Assembly: GCA_964019135.1 (NCBI GenBank)
Contig: OZ025249.1
Location: 15,897,088 to 15,961,087, forward strand
Direction of reading: 5' to 3'
DNA from: Arenicola marina
Lineage: Eukaryota; Annelida; Polychaeta; Arenicolidae
Length of the DNA: 64,000 nt
The notes beneath the pieces are model-generated. The model worked only from the letters and a program-made list of their open reading frames with translations, had not been told where the DNA came from and searched no databases. Shown here one piece after another: positions 24,086 through 36,572 of the stretch (position 1 is the first letter of the stretch; every line of letters begins with the position of its first letter). A program made the translations under genes and the position numbers.

Positions 24086-24755
24086 GCCCCCAGGGAAGAC
24101 TCCAGATAGCACATGGTGTGTTACACAAGCGCTTCCTTGGGAAGATTCCTTCGAAGGCCAGTCTCTATTCTGCTGCCCCCCCCCCCCACCTTTCCCATAT
24201 TCCCCACTGTGTCTGTCTGTTCTTAAATATCGGTCCCATGTCTTTCCACCCCATCTCTTCATTTCCTGCAAACGTTGTCACTGTTGGACGCAAGCCCAAA
24301 TCAAACTCGTGTCCCCTCAGCCCCACCCCCTCACCCGTACCTCGGCCCCATCCACCCTCCCCCTCCGTATATCCCAGGGCCAACTGGCCATTTGTGTAAT
24401 GGCGTAAGACTGCGCCCCCCCCACCGCCAGCCCCAACCCCACCCTGTACCCAGCAAACTTCATTACGTGATAGCGGTATTGATCAGGGGGCAGGGAGTGG
24501 GATCTTGCTTCCTGTTACACCAAAGCCACAGAGGGCACGTAGCGGGAAAGGGGAGCCGCTGGAGGATCACCTTGCCCGACAGCCATTTCTCCCATACTCT
24601 GCTACCAAGCTACCCCACCCACCGCCCACCCACCCCAATCTATGTGCGACCTCCATTCTAGCCACTCCATCATCCCGGTTTTTGCTGTGATCCTTGTCGG
24701 AGAAAGCTCGTGTCATAAGACTGCCCCGAGATTGCCTCTGTTGCCCGAAAGGCGA
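24086..24755. other. Non-coding stretch, C-rich, no gene seen
   Basis: Poly-C at about 24176-24187 and several CCACC-rich patches. No domain in any frame. Confidence 0.5.
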
Positions 24756-24759
24756 GTCT

Positions 24760-25030
24760 TATGGGTGTCGATAATACATAGCCATGCCGAGTTTGTAATA
24801 CATGGAATATACACTGGGAATAACAAGGGCCATCACTGGCAATATGCACTGTTAAATAACAGGAGTTGTTACGGGGACTATACGCTGAATTAAGGATATT
24901 ACTGGGAATAACAAGGGCCATTACTGGCAATATGCACTGTTACATATCAAGGGCTATCACAAAGAGTATACACTGAGAGTGATAACTCGTATTGAAGGGA
25001 ATATACACTGCCACTAACAAGGGATAGTAC
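24760..25030. repeat. Degenerate minisatellite
   Basis: Variants of TAACAAGGGCCATCACTGGC and AATATGCACTGTTA recur about seven to eight times at 30-40-base spacing, with heavy divergence. GGGAATAACAAGGGCCAT at about 24818 and 24904 is the best-preserved pair. Confidence 0.75.
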
Positions 25031-25037
25031 AGTGTTT

Positions 25038-25250
25038 GAGCCGCTGATTAGCGGTGGTTCCGGTCACACTGGCTGATGGTCAGTTGTTGTGTGAGCCGCT
25101 GATTGGCTGTGGTTCCGGTCACACTGGCTGATGGTCAGTTGTTGTGTGAGCCGCTGATTGGCTGTGGTTCCGGTCACAGTGGCTGATGGTCAGTTGTAGT
25201 GTGAGCCGCTGATTGGCTGTGATTCCGGTCACACTGGTTGATGGTTAAGT
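25038..25250. repeat. 55-bp tandem repeat, about four copies
   Basis: GAGCCGCTGATTGGCTGTGG, TTCCGGTCACACTGGCTGAT and GGTCAGTTGTTGTGT repeat at 25038, 25094, 25149 and 25203 with few differences. Confidence 0.95.
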
Positions 25251-25974
25251 CAAGACAAAGGGGGGGGGGCGGTATTGGTGGCGCCCAGCATTAGTAGGGC
25301 GAGAACAAAACCAATTAACCTACAGGTGACTGGCGCAAGCACCAATCGAGCTTTATGGCCCGATCCTCTGAACCAAGAACACTAAACAGGTTCACGGTTC
25401 AGTGATGGGTGTGTGTGGGCGTCAATTATCTAAAGGTCATATATATACATGTAATGGTTCGATTCCAAGTTTATAAAGCCAATATTTCCCTATTACGCAT
25501 TTTAATTTTATATTTTTTTGATATGCGTTTGTTGAATAAGTCACTAATACTGCATAAACAAATTAGCACAGCTCGGGAACCAGTATAACCACGCTGCATG
25601 GTCATACTGCTTGTTATGACATACATTTATTTGGGTTACCCATATCTGTCCAGATGTGTCTTTAAAGGCCGTTTGATAGATATCCTCCTATGTCTGATTG
25701 AAGTCACATTGGCCGCAAACGCGTGGAAACGGCCACTCGCATTAAATTGGGTAGAATTGGGCCGGCATTGGGCGATTCATATCCGGGGACGTGAGTCCAT
25801 ATGCTGGAGTGAAAAGTGGAAGCCATGGGCTGCCGGGGTGTCCGGCCGCCGCCGTGCCAAAACCTCTCCTCCGCTGTCCCCAGCCGCCGACAAGGAGGCA
25901 GGGATAACTAGGTATTTGGCATTAGCGACACGCGCCTTAATCGACCCGTGTATCGGCCTCTGTGACAGCACTAA
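25251..25974. other. Non-coding stretch, no gene seen
   Basis: Starts with a poly-G run (25260-25269). A 206-codon frame beginning at 25598 runs into the CT-rich repeat, has no domain and is not supported. Confidence 0.5.
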
Positions 25975-26380
25975 ACCTTCCCTGCCTCCCTCCTCTCTCT
26001 CTGTCTGTCCCTTCCTCTCGGCCTCTGTATCTCTGCCCCCACCCCCACCCTTTCTCTCTCTCTGTCCCACCCCCTCACCCTCTCTCTGTCTCACCCACTC
26101 TCCCTCTCTCTTTCTGTCCCACCCCTCTCTCCCTCTCTCTGTCCCACCCCCTTTCCCTCTCTCTGTCTCACCCCTTTCCCTTTCTCTGTCTCACCCCCCT
26201 CTCCCTCTTTCTGTCTAACCCCCCTCGCCCTCTCTCTCTTCCACCCCCCTCTCCCTCTCTTTGTCACCCGTCTCTCTCTCTCTGTCTAACCCTTACTCTG
26301 TCTGTCCATCGCTCATTCCCTCTCTCTGTCTGTTTCTCCTGCCCCCCCACCCTCTGTCTCGCTGTCTCTCTCGCTATGCC
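25975..26380. repeat. CT-rich simple repeat
   Basis: Irregular CCCTCTCTCTGTCTCACCCC-type units of about 22-30 bases. Serine/proline/leucine-rich frames in translation are artefacts. Confidence 0.9.
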
Positions 26381-29300
26381 TCACCCATATACCCCGACCC
26401 TGAGGCCTGTGCTAAACAGAATTGCCTCCGCCCCCCTCCCTCCCCCTACCCCCTCCCCATCCGGTGCCGTCGCAGACAGCCCCAGTGATCCATCCGGCTG
26501 TAGACCGGAAGTGTGTACCCACACATACAGCGGCGGTGACAGGTAATAAACAGATATTCGGCATGGACGCCTGCCGCTGTCAGACCACGTGGTTGTGTAG
26601 TTCCAGTGTATATACACCCCCTCGTGACTGTACAGCAAACGGGCATTTGACATCAAAAAATGCGATGCGAACACAGAGTGCACATTTCGTAATCGCACGA
26701 GCAAAACAACTGTGAACATTTTTAGGTTTGTTTTTCCAAATTGTATTATTTTTGTTGTTATTATTATTATTAGCATTAGTATTAGCATCAGCGCGATTCG
26801 CTTTCGATGCCATCGTCATTGGTTGTGAAGGGTCAGGAGAGGAATACGCATTCCAAAGCTCTACAACCTGATTCCATACAAATATCATTCTTTCCAAGCA
26901 AACGGCGTATACCTGCCCTGTTTGGCATATAAACCTTTATCAGCCTTTAGATTTTATCATTGTGCCCTAACCTCAGATACAACCTCCAAGCGGCTCCGTG
27001 TCAGTCTATACTGTTACCCGACATCCGAAATTTGCCATCGGTAACAGCAAAAATAGATCCGGCAGATAGATAGGATATGATCAGTTCGTACTACTTATAC
27101 CTACATTTAATGGATATTCAACGTGTTTGGCAATGTGTCGTTCACTTGATCCTAGGGCTTGTTTATCTCACAACTATACTGTAAACAGAGGGCATGGTGT
27201 CCCATACAGACTTTCTCTTCTTTTTTTAAATTGTTATTAATTGATTGAGTTTTTTTTTTTTTTTTTTTTTTAATTTATGATGCCGTTGTCAACGGTTTTA
27301 AGGCGATGAGCAGGCTGTGGCAGTGATTTACCCAGCCACTGGAGGGTTGTGCTACACGGTACTCGTTAAACTGGCTTAACGGGCGTGACGGTCTTCTCGC
27401 CGATCAGTCGTTCGGCTGGGTTAAGGCTGCGCCATTCTGTTTAATATGTTCCCAACGGACATAACGCCATGCTTACAAAGCCACCCCTCTGTAAAAGGGA
27501 TCCATTTGTCTTCAGACCCGGGCACTCCCTTCAGCACCAATGATCCAATGCCGGCTCCTCCTGTAAAACCTCTACCTACCTACCGCCCGTCTAACCCCGC
27601 CTCCATGCACCGTCACTTCATCTGCACCTTCATGCATCGACCTCCCTCCCGCCTGCCCTCCCTCTCCGGTTCCTCCGCACCCCTCACCCCCTCCCCTCCT
27701 CCCTCCCCCAACCCCACCCTGTCTGTAGCCAGGGCCAGCTCCTCTCTCGCATCTCCAGTCGCCCCCAATCTGCGGCGCTATTACCCGCCAAGACCGACTC
27801 TTGGCAGTCACCATACAAATTCGGCGTCCCCAGCCCATTCCCTGACCAACCGCCATTCACACGCGGTACGGCAGCTCTCCGGGGTCGGCCAGTCAGGCCC
27901 AATAATATGCAATGGCCTTCCCGCCCCTGGCCTCGAGGCAGCGTGGCGGGAAATTAGGTTTGCGGGATGCTTCGAAAGAATCGCCTTTCGCCCCTGCGTT
28001 CGACCGAACCGAGGTCCAAAGCGAGCCTGGCCTGGCCTGGCCTGGACTGGGCTGGCCTTTCAGTCGTGTCTTGTACGAAATGCCCCCCGCTCGTCTGACC
28101 CCATCATCACCACCAGGCCCCCCCTCGCCCCGCTCACTTTCGCACCCATCCAGATCAGTGGGGTGCGACGGGATTGGGGTTGAGTGGGGAGGGGGAGGGG
28201 GAGCGGGACATTGATGGGGTTGATGAGTCCGCATCATACCAGAAGCCATCACGGACGACTGCCTCCTGGCAGGATGCTTCCACGACAGAGTGGCGACCAT
28301 CGATGTCGACACCAAGCACACGTAATCAGCCTACGTCTTCTGACCTGTTGAACATACCTGATGAATTTTTCATCATGTTCATATCGTTTTATTTCTTGTA
28401 TTTACAACGTTGGATAATTCATGCAACGGCGCAACCTGGAACCATTTATGACGCGCTATAATGGACAATTTACATGACATTGTTTCCATTGGCTACTAAA
28501 GTATATTTGCCAATATCAACAACTTACGTGAAAGGCTAAAGCTATATGTAAAAAACCCTCTTTCATTCTAACCAAAACAAGCCTATATTAAGGCGTGACG
28601 ATTGTGCAGCTACCGTACCTGTTAGAGAGGATATTAAAAGATTTGGGGTGTCAGCCCCTTCGTTTCTGGTGAGGGGTTGTCATTGTGTTTGGAGATCTCT
28701 CTCACCATCCAAGTCGTTAGTTTTTCAGAGAGCGTAAAGTGTCCGCTCACCCTCTCCCTCATCCCTTCGAAAAATCTTGAATTTTCAGTTGTATATATGT
28801 GTATCTATCCATCCCCGTAATCTGTTTGCTACGCCTTTACATTTGGTAATCGCCCTTTTGTATCATGTGACGATATTGGCGCATTGTTGGGCCCTACACA
28901 TTCGCAGGGGATCCTTCCGGAAAAATTGCGCTTATAAAAAAACTCCGCCCAGTCCGATCTAAGGTTGGGTATTTACTCTGGGAGGCTACAACAGTCGGAT
29001 CTTGTCCTTGCTACGAAGAGTGCTCGAAGGTCTTCATGTTTTCACGAGCACACTTAATTCCGGTCCCTCGCCTGGCCGTAACGGCCCTGGGACAAACACT
29101 GCGGCCGGCGGCTCTCGGCGGTGAATCATCCCGGTGAACATGTGCTGCCCCCTCAATGGAGCTCGTCTAAACCACGGCCAGGGAGGGCAATGGGACAATG
29201 CGAGGCACATAATTGCCCTTATAAGCTCTAGTTTGATGACTTAAATGTGTTTATTGTCTCATAATCCTTGCCTAATGAATTGTCACCTTAGGTGTGATTT

Positions 29301-29539
29301 ATGTTTCACCGCACGGGACGTGACGAGAGATATTCAATATTGATCTTGTCGTCTATTATCATTAGGGTTACGAGAGGATGAATGAAGTTCCATTGACATA
29401 TTCCGGAAACCTTTTCGGGGGTATGAGCGGCATCTTTAGATAGAAGGTGTAGCATCCAGATGCATATCTCATGGGACATTAACAGCGGCAGCAACAGAAG
29501 GATGACGTCCCCCATCGCCTATCAGCTGTAGAAACCCAT
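26381..29539. other. Non-coding stretch, no gene supported
   Basis: Includes a 22-base poly-T (27250-27271) and GC-rich sequence at 27540-28215. A short plus-strand peptide at about 28230-28323 (AITDDCLLAGCFHDR region) is less repetitive than its surroundings, but it has no upstream polypyrimidine tract, so it is not called an exon. Confidence 0.4.
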
Positions 29540-29747
29540 ACGAAAAGGAATGACGTCAGCCATGAACTATTGTCATGCGCATAAGCAGAAGGAACGACGT
29601 CAGCCATGAACTATTGACATGCGCATAAGCAGAAGGAACGACGTCAGCCATCAACTATTGCCATGCGTATAAACAGAAGGAATGACGTCAGCCAGGAACA
29701 ACTGTCATGCGCATAAGCAGAAGGAATGACGTCAGCCATGAACTATT
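29540..29747. repeat. 44-bp tandem repeat with CRE-like motifs, five copies
   Basis: Units contain GAAGGAATGACGTCAGCC and ATGAACTATTGTCATGCGCA. The palindrome TGACGTCA is intact in three units (about 29550, 29684 and 29728) and is CGACGTCA in two. Confidence 0.93.
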
Positions 29748-29906
29748 GGCGTATCCCTGTGGCTGTAACAGTATTATCTCCATGGAATGGGGTATCCCTG
29801 TGGCTGTACCAGTATTATCTCCATGGAATGGGGTATCCCTGTGGCTGTACCAGTATTATCTCCATGGAATGGGGTATCCCTGTGGCTGTACCAGTATTAT
29901 CTGCTT
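29748..29906. repeat. 41-bp tandem repeat, four copies
   Basis: GTATCCCTGTGGCTGTACCA and GTATTATCTCCATGGAATGG repeat every 41 bases and are almost identical, so expansion is recent. The array abuts the 44-bp array. Confidence 0.95.
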
Positions 29907-30640
29907 GAGGAAGGATCACCTGACGGTGAGATTTCGCCCCGGGTCACCCTTTAAATGATCTATTCATGGTCTCTAGCTAATAAGGTGAAATCCTGAAGCA
30001 ACTGCTACATAATTGAAAGAAATCGAAATAAATAATTTGCCCCAGCACCGACTTAGTTTTGTGGTCCCTTGTGCCCCCCGTAGCCAGCAACCGGAAGGTT
30101 TTTAGTCGAATTTACTGCTCCACGGGTCTATCATTGATCGAGCTTGTATATATTACCAACCATGTATTGCAAAAGACCCCACAAGGTGCTAAGTGGAATA
30201 TCTGTTGTGTCGGCTCCGTAAGCTCATATTTCGTGTGACATTTTTAGCTTCAGAGACAACGTCGCAATAACTGCTAGTGTCGTGACATTGTCCCTTCATT
30301 ATGCCGTCTCACGCAGGCGCCGCATTACGACGCCGAGGATTAATAGTACCGTGAGATTTGCGAAATAAATACGCCACCGCCTCAAGTTCTCCAATTTTTA
30401 CGGGTCTAGGGACGTATCCCGTGCCTAATAAACAGTTTTATATCATCGCAGGGAACTGCGGTATATTTTGGGAGAATCCTTCCCCCGCCCCCGCCCCCTC
30501 CCTCACCCCCGACATTGTGCGTTGCGAACAGGAAATTCATCAGTTATAATAAAGAGGGTACCGGTAAGCAATCTGTCACTCACGTGGCGGGGTAAATGTC
30601 GTTGCCCTGGTCACCGTGAAGTCTCGCCGGCGGGTGGGAG
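29907..30640. other. Non-coding stretch, no gene seen
   Basis: Unique sequence. No supported frame. Confidence 0.5.
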
Positions 30641-30890
30641 GCATGGTGACAAGGGGGAGGGGGGGGGGGTTGAGGGGTGGGGGTCTGGGGTGGTGTGGGT
30701 ATTGTGGGAGGTGGATGGGGTGAATGGGGGATTGGGATTGGGTAGATGAGGGTGGGGGAAAGGAAAAGGGGTGAGGTGGGGGAGGAAGGGTAATAAGGTG
30801 GGGTGTGGGTGGGTGGATGGGAGGATGGTGATGATGGTGAAGGGAATGTGGTGGGCGGTTGGGTGGACATGGGGATGGGTGTCCTCCATG
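30641..30890. repeat. G/T-rich low-complexity tract
   Basis: Many GGTGGG and GGGTGTGGG blocks and a run of about ten G near 30659. On the minus strand it gives proline/histidine-rich frames in several registers, which are artefacts. Confidence 0.85.
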
Positions 30891-31080
30891 ACTAGCCCGT
30901 AAATGGCACCTTGGTGACATCATCTGTTGAATGAGCCTATCAACTGGACATCACGATGAGCCAGGGCACCGACTGAACCAGCGGTAACCTGGGTCGGGGG
31001 CTCCCTCCCCGCCCGCACGTTGATCAAGCCGTCGCCACGTGGCATCACGGCACTTGTCGGGCGTCCAGCCCGCCTACTCG

Positions 31081-32768
31081 CCACCACTACCACCATATCA
31101 GCTTTAGTACCGTGACCACCGCTACCACCATATCAGCATCAACAACGTGACCACCGCTACCACCATATCAGCCACAACAACGTGACCACCGCTACCACCA
31201 TATCAGCTTTAGTGCCGTGACCACCACTACCACCATATCAGCTTTAGTACCGTGACCACCTCTACCACCATATCAGCTTTAGTACCGTGACCACCACTAC
31301 CACCATATCAGCTTTAGTACAGTGACCACCGCTACCACCATATCAGCATCAACAACGTGACCACCGCTACCACCATATCAGCTTTAGTGCCGTGACCACC
31401 ACTACCACCATATCAGCTGTAGTACCGTGACCACCTCTACCACCATATCAGCTTTAGTACCGTGACCACCACTACCACCATATCAGCTTTAGTACAGTGA
31501 CCACCGCTACCACCATATCAGCATCAACAACGTGATCACCGCTAACACCATATCAGCTTTAGTACCGTGACCACCGCTACCATCATATCAGCTTCAGTAC
31601 CGTGACCACCGCTACCACCATATCAGCTTTAGTACCGTGACCACCGCTACCACCATATCAGCTTTAGTACCGTGACCACCGCTACCACCATATCAGCTTT
31701 AGTACTGTGACCACCGCTACCACCATATCAGCATCAACAACGTGACCACCGCTACCACCATATCAGCTTTAGTACCGTGACCACCGCTACCACCATATCA
31801 GCATCAACAACGTGACCACCGCTACCACCATATCAGCTTTAGTACCGTGACCACCGCTACCACCATATCAGCTTTAGTACTGTGACCACCGCTACCACCA
31901 TATCAGCTTTAGTACCGTGACCACCGCTACGACCATATCAGCTTTAGTACCGTGACCACCGCTACCACCATATAAGCATCAAAAACGTGACCACCGCTAC
32001 CACCATATCATCTTTAGTAACGTGACCACCGCTACCACCATATAAGCTTTAGTACCGTGACCACCGCTACCACCATACAGCATCAGTAACGTGACCACCG
32101 CTACCACCATATCAGCTTTAGTACCGTGACCATCGCTACCACCATATCAGCATCAACAATGTGACCACCGCTACCACCATATCAGCTTTAGTACCGTGAC
32201 CACCGCTACCACCATATCAGCATCAACAACGTGACCACGGCTACCACCATATCAGCTTTAGTATCGTGACCACCGCTACCACCGCTACCACCATATCAGC
32301 TTTAGTACCGTGACCACCGCTACCACCATATCAGCATCAACAACGTGACCACCGCTACCACCATATCAGATTTAGTACCGTGACCACCGCTACCACCATA
32401 TCAGCTTTAGTACGGTGACCACCACTACCACCATATCAGCTTTAGTACCGTGACCACCGCTACCACCATATCAGCTTTAGTACCGTGACCACCGCTACCA
32501 CCATATCAGCTTTAGTACAGTGACCACCGCTACCACCATATCAGATTTAGTACCGTGGCCACCGCTACCACCATATCAGCTTTAGTACCGTGACCACCGC
32601 TACCACCATATCAGCATCAACAACGTGATAACCGCTACCAGCATATCAGCATCAACAAAGTGACCACCGCTACCACCATATCAGCTTTAGTACCGTGACC
32701 ACCGCTACCTTCATATCAGCATCAGCAATGTGACCACCGCTACCACCATATCAGCACCAGTACCGTGA
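31081..32768. repeat. 35-bp minisatellite, about 48 copies, two unit types
   Basis: The constant half is GACCACCGCTACCACCATAT. The other half is either CAGCTTTAGTACCGT or CAGCATCAACAACGT, and the two types are interspersed. Some units have lost or gained CCGCTACCA blocks. The unit is not a multiple of three. Confidence 0.97.
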
Positions 32769-33364
32769 AAATCTTGTGATGTTATGCTTTATGAATGGAT
32801 ATATATTAGGGATTATTATAGATGAGCTGCCCTAGAAATCTGCAACACTTTTTATATTCTTCTTAGTTACACCCAAGTAAGTAGGTAATATAGTCTTGAA
32901 TAGTACAACTTGTTTAATCCGAAAATAGTTGCGTTAGCCCTATTAGGTTTTACCTGTATGACATATTATTTTGCCCTCAAGGTATCATCTGTTATCATCT
33001 CGCCCCCCCCGTCCTCCTTCTCCCACACCCGATGTGACTCAGCCCCCCCTCCCCCCGCCCCCCCCCCGCCCGGAGCTCCCCTCGCTGTCTTCCCTTGGCT
33101 CGTGGCGCCGTGTCTAACACATAGTTTTTCCATGTTGTCGCAGGCGACGAGGCCCTATCACTCACCCTATAAGTTCTTCTACCCCCCCCCCATCTTCTCC
33201 AACCTCACCACACCGCCCCCCAGACGTTCCACCCACCCACCCCCCGCCAGGGGTTTACTGCCCACCCCACCCCACCACGCACCCTGGAGAGTGCCGTCAC
33301 CCAGACCTTACTTGTTGCGTGGGTGTTAGTAACATGAACCCGTCTACAGGAGGTGTCTGCAGTG
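32769..33364. other. Non-coding stretch, C-rich
   Basis: AT-rich sequence, then poly-C-rich sequence from 33000. A proline-rich frame at 32910-33329 has no domain. Confidence 0.5.
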
Positions 33365-34815
33365 TCGGCTAGGACTGAGGCCGGAGACTGAGGCCGGGGA
33401 CTGAGGCCGGGGACTGAGAACGGGGACTGAAGCTAGGGAACTGAGGCCGGGGACTGAGGCCGGGGACTGAGGCCGGGGAACTGAACCTTGGGCCGAGCCA
33501 GGAGACTGAGCCAGGGGAGTCAACCATGGGACTGAGACTGGGGACTGAGGCCGGGGACTGAGGCCGGGGACCGAAGCCGGGGAACTGAGCGCGGGGACTG
33601 AGCCCGGGGACTGAGTCCAGGGACTGAGCCCGGGGAATGAGGCCGGGGACTGAGGCCTAGGACTGAGGCCGGGGAACTGAACCTTGGGCCGAGCCACGAG
33701 ACTGAGCCAGGGCAGTGAGCCAGGGGACTGAGCACGGGGACTGAGCCCGGGGACTGAGCATAGAGACTGAGCCCGGGGACTGAGCCAGGGGCGGGGACTG
33801 AGTCAGGGGACTGAGGCCGGGGACTGAGTCAGGGGACTGAGTCAGGGGACTAAGTCAGGGGACTGAGCCAGGGGACAGAGTCAGGGGACTGAGCCAGGGG
33901 ACTGAAGCTAGGTAACTGAGACTGGGGACTGAGGCCGGGGACTGAGGCCGGGGACTGAGACCGAGGAATGAGGCCGGGGACTGAGGCCTAGGACTGAGGC
34001 CGGGGAACTGAACCTTGGGCCGAGCCAGGAGACTGAGCCAGGGGAGTGAGCCAGGGGACTGAGCACGGGTACTGAGCCCGGGCACTGGGCATGGAGACTG
34101 AGCCCGGGGACTGAGCCAGGGGCGGGGACTGAGTCAGGGGACTGAGTCAGGGGTGAGTCAGGGGACTGAGTCAGGGGACTGAGTCAGGGGACTGAGTCAG
34201 GGGTGAGTCAGGGGACTGAGTCAGGGGACTGAGTCAGGGGACTAAGTCAGGGGACTGAGCCAGGGGACAGAGTCAGGGGACTGAGCCAGGGGACTGAAGC
34301 TAGGTAACTGAGACTGGGGACTGAGGCCGGGGACTGAGGCCGGGGACTGAGACCGAGGAATGAGGCCGGGGACTGAGGCCTAGGACTGAGGCCGGGGAAC
34401 TGAACCTTGGGCCGAGCCAGGAGACTGAGCCAGGGGAGTGAGCCAGGGGACTGAGCACGGGTACTGAGCCCGGGCACTGGGCATGGAGACTGAGCCCGGG
34501 GACTGAGCCAGGGGCGGGGACTGAGTCAGGGGACTGAGTCAGGGGTGAGTCAGGGGACTGAGTCAGGGGACTGAGTCAGGGGACTGAGTCAGGGGTGAGT
34601 CAGGGGACTGAGTCAGGGGACTGAGTCAGGGGACTGAGTCAGGGGACTGAGCCAGGGGACTGAGTCAGGGGACTGAGCTAGGGGACTGAGTCAGGGGACT
34701 GAGTCAGGGGTGAGTCAGGGGACTGAGTCAGGGGACTGAGCTAGGGGACTGAGTCAGGGGACTGAGTCAGGGGACTGAGCTAGGGGACTGCGCTCGTGGC
34801 CTGAGCCCGTGGACA
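33365..34815. repeat. 14-bp minisatellite with AP-1-like motif, about 100 units, 392-bp higher-order repeat
   Basis: The unit is GGGGACTGAGTCAG or GGGGACTGAGGCCG. The first half (33365-33790) is mainly the GGCCG type; the second half (from 34120) is mainly the GTCAG type. A block at 33855-34085 recurs 392 bases later at 34247-34477, apparently identical in translation. About 30 units carry TGAGTCA. Confidence 0.97.
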
Positions 34816-35444
34816 TATTTTTACATACATTTTTTGCTGATCAATGTGTATGCGATATATAGCAAGACTTATATAATTTTCAATTAGAGGTTTCCTTTCC
34901 ATTTTGTTCTCTTTGAGATAATGTAAATCCCAGGGAATTTAGAATGGCAGCAAGGGTATGTATGACATACTCCTGCTGTACTCCTCATACCTATGTCTGG
35001 CATTAATCAGTCCGGTAGTGAGCACCGTGCTTACGTCACAACGTTGGTCGCCTCTATTATTTGACCTCTATGATCGGTTTGACCTTGCAAGGCCCTGCAG
35101 CTCGCATCCTGCCACTCAGCGTGTTCAGTGATGTCCATACCGTCCTTATCGCAGAGCGGCTATCAGTCACGTCTCCTTATAAGCCGCCACATCGTGTCGT
35201 CTTTATTTGCGTTGAGTTGATTAAACCTCGTCCTGTGAACCAAATCTGTCTTGGCGCACAGATCTGACGTTCCCACTGCCCCGCAATTTCGATCGTCTTC
35301 TCAGTCTTTTATCAGTTTCCATGGTGACACCGTCAGTTTTAACTAACATTTTTGCCTCAGGGTATTTTTGTTTTCCAATTTGGGTTTCGTCTCCGTCGCG
35401 GTGTGTTCACACCGGGCTTCTCTCGTCTTTGTCTCTGTCGGTCG

Positions 35445-35446
<2 letters not shown>
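34816..35446. other. Non-coding stretch, no gene seen
   Basis: Unique sequence. The frame at 35061-35267 has no domain. Confidence 0.5.

Positions 35447-35486
<40 letters not shown>
35447..35486. repeat. (TA)n microsatellite
   Basis: About twenty TA dinucleotides in a row. Confidence 0.98.
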
Positions 35487-35487
<1 letters not shown>

Positions 35488-35789
35488 CAACCGCTGGGTA
35501 GTTTCGGTCCATCGTTCGACCTATTTTAGCGGCGGCTATGCTTCTTTGTCGCAGATGATAGCCGAAGCGTGTCCCGATCTTGCACCTCACCTTATTATGG
35601 GAGCTGAAATTCACAGGTGCGCAATGAGAAGGTAGATAGGAAAGATCGGTGTTGAGATGGTGGGTGGTGGGGAGAGGGAGAGGGCATGCATTAGCTAGGT
35701 GGGGATAGATATGACAGCTCCGGCTTCATAATGATGAGATGTACCTGAGAGGGGTATCGTCTCGTGTCTGGTCGGTACAGAACGGGAGC

Positions 35790-36200
35790 TCGCACCTGCC
35801 AAGAAGAGCCAGACATGGAGAATTGTACCTGTCAAGAGGAGCGAGACACGGGGAATTGTACCTGCCAAGAGGAGCAAGACACGGGAAATTGTACCTGTCA
35901 TATATGAACAGCGAGGGGAAGGGCAAGACACTGCAGAATGCATGCACGTACGGGTACAGCGACTGGGCCAATAGCGCCCAATAACTCTCAAAATAGCGAG
36001 ACAGAAGAATTGTACCTGTCAATCACAAAAATGGGAATTGTACCTGTCAATCACAAGAAATGGGAATTGTAACTATCCAAAATAGGAATGTTTATTGTAC
36101 CTGTCAATCACAAGAAATGGGAATTGTAACCATTAAAAATAAGAAATGTTTATTGTACCTGTCAATATCAAGCAATGGAGATCGTAACATAACATGGCGC
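35790..36200. repeat. Degenerate minisatellite around ATTGTACCTGTCAA
   Basis: GGGAATTGTACCTGTCAA-like motifs recur about ten times at 30-45-base spacing. The early units carry GAGGAGCGAGACACGG, the later units carry TCACAAGAAATGGG. Confidence 0.8.
35906..35977. repeat. 72-bp dispersed direct repeat, copy 1
   Basis: GAACAGCG through ATGCATGCACGTACG and GTACAGCGACTGGG to ATAGCGC. It matches 36501-36572 with about ten differences. Confidence 0.85.
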
Positions 36201-36500
36201 TGAACAGAGAGACGCATGTGTGAGAAACAAGACCTGATAAGATCGGGACCGGGATATTGTACCAGTCAACAATATGACGGGTGAATGGAACCTGTCAAGA
36301 TGAAAATGGCAGACTTGAAACCGTCACGAACTAGATAGGGTCTGGATTGTAAGGGAATCTCATCTGATAGGAAGAACGAGACTAATGACGCGGTCACATG
36401 AAGGCGACACGGCGGGGAGAAAACACTGAGCCACACAGGTACACAGGTCAAAATATGCGTGGGGTATAGGGAAGGGGGCAAAGGGGAGTAGACTGACATG

Positions 36501-36572
36501 GAACAGCGCGGGCAAGGGCAAGATACTGAAGTATGCATGCACGTACGAGTACAGCGACTGGGGCAATAGCGC
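36501..36572. repeat. 72-bp dispersed direct repeat, copy 2
   Basis: Second copy, 595 bases downstream and in the same orientation. It suggests that an older duplication spans the ATTGTACCTGTCAA array. Confidence 0.85.

Noticed and set aside
25598-26218. 206-codon plus-strand frame
   Set aside because: The C-terminal third is the CT-rich simple repeat and the rest has no recognisable motif.
28225-28324. Non-repetitive peptide containing AITDDCLLAGCFHDR as a possible exon
   Set aside because: G-rich sequence instead of a polypyrimidine tract upstream, weak donor (CAC/GTAATC) and no family recognised; could be tested with transcripts.
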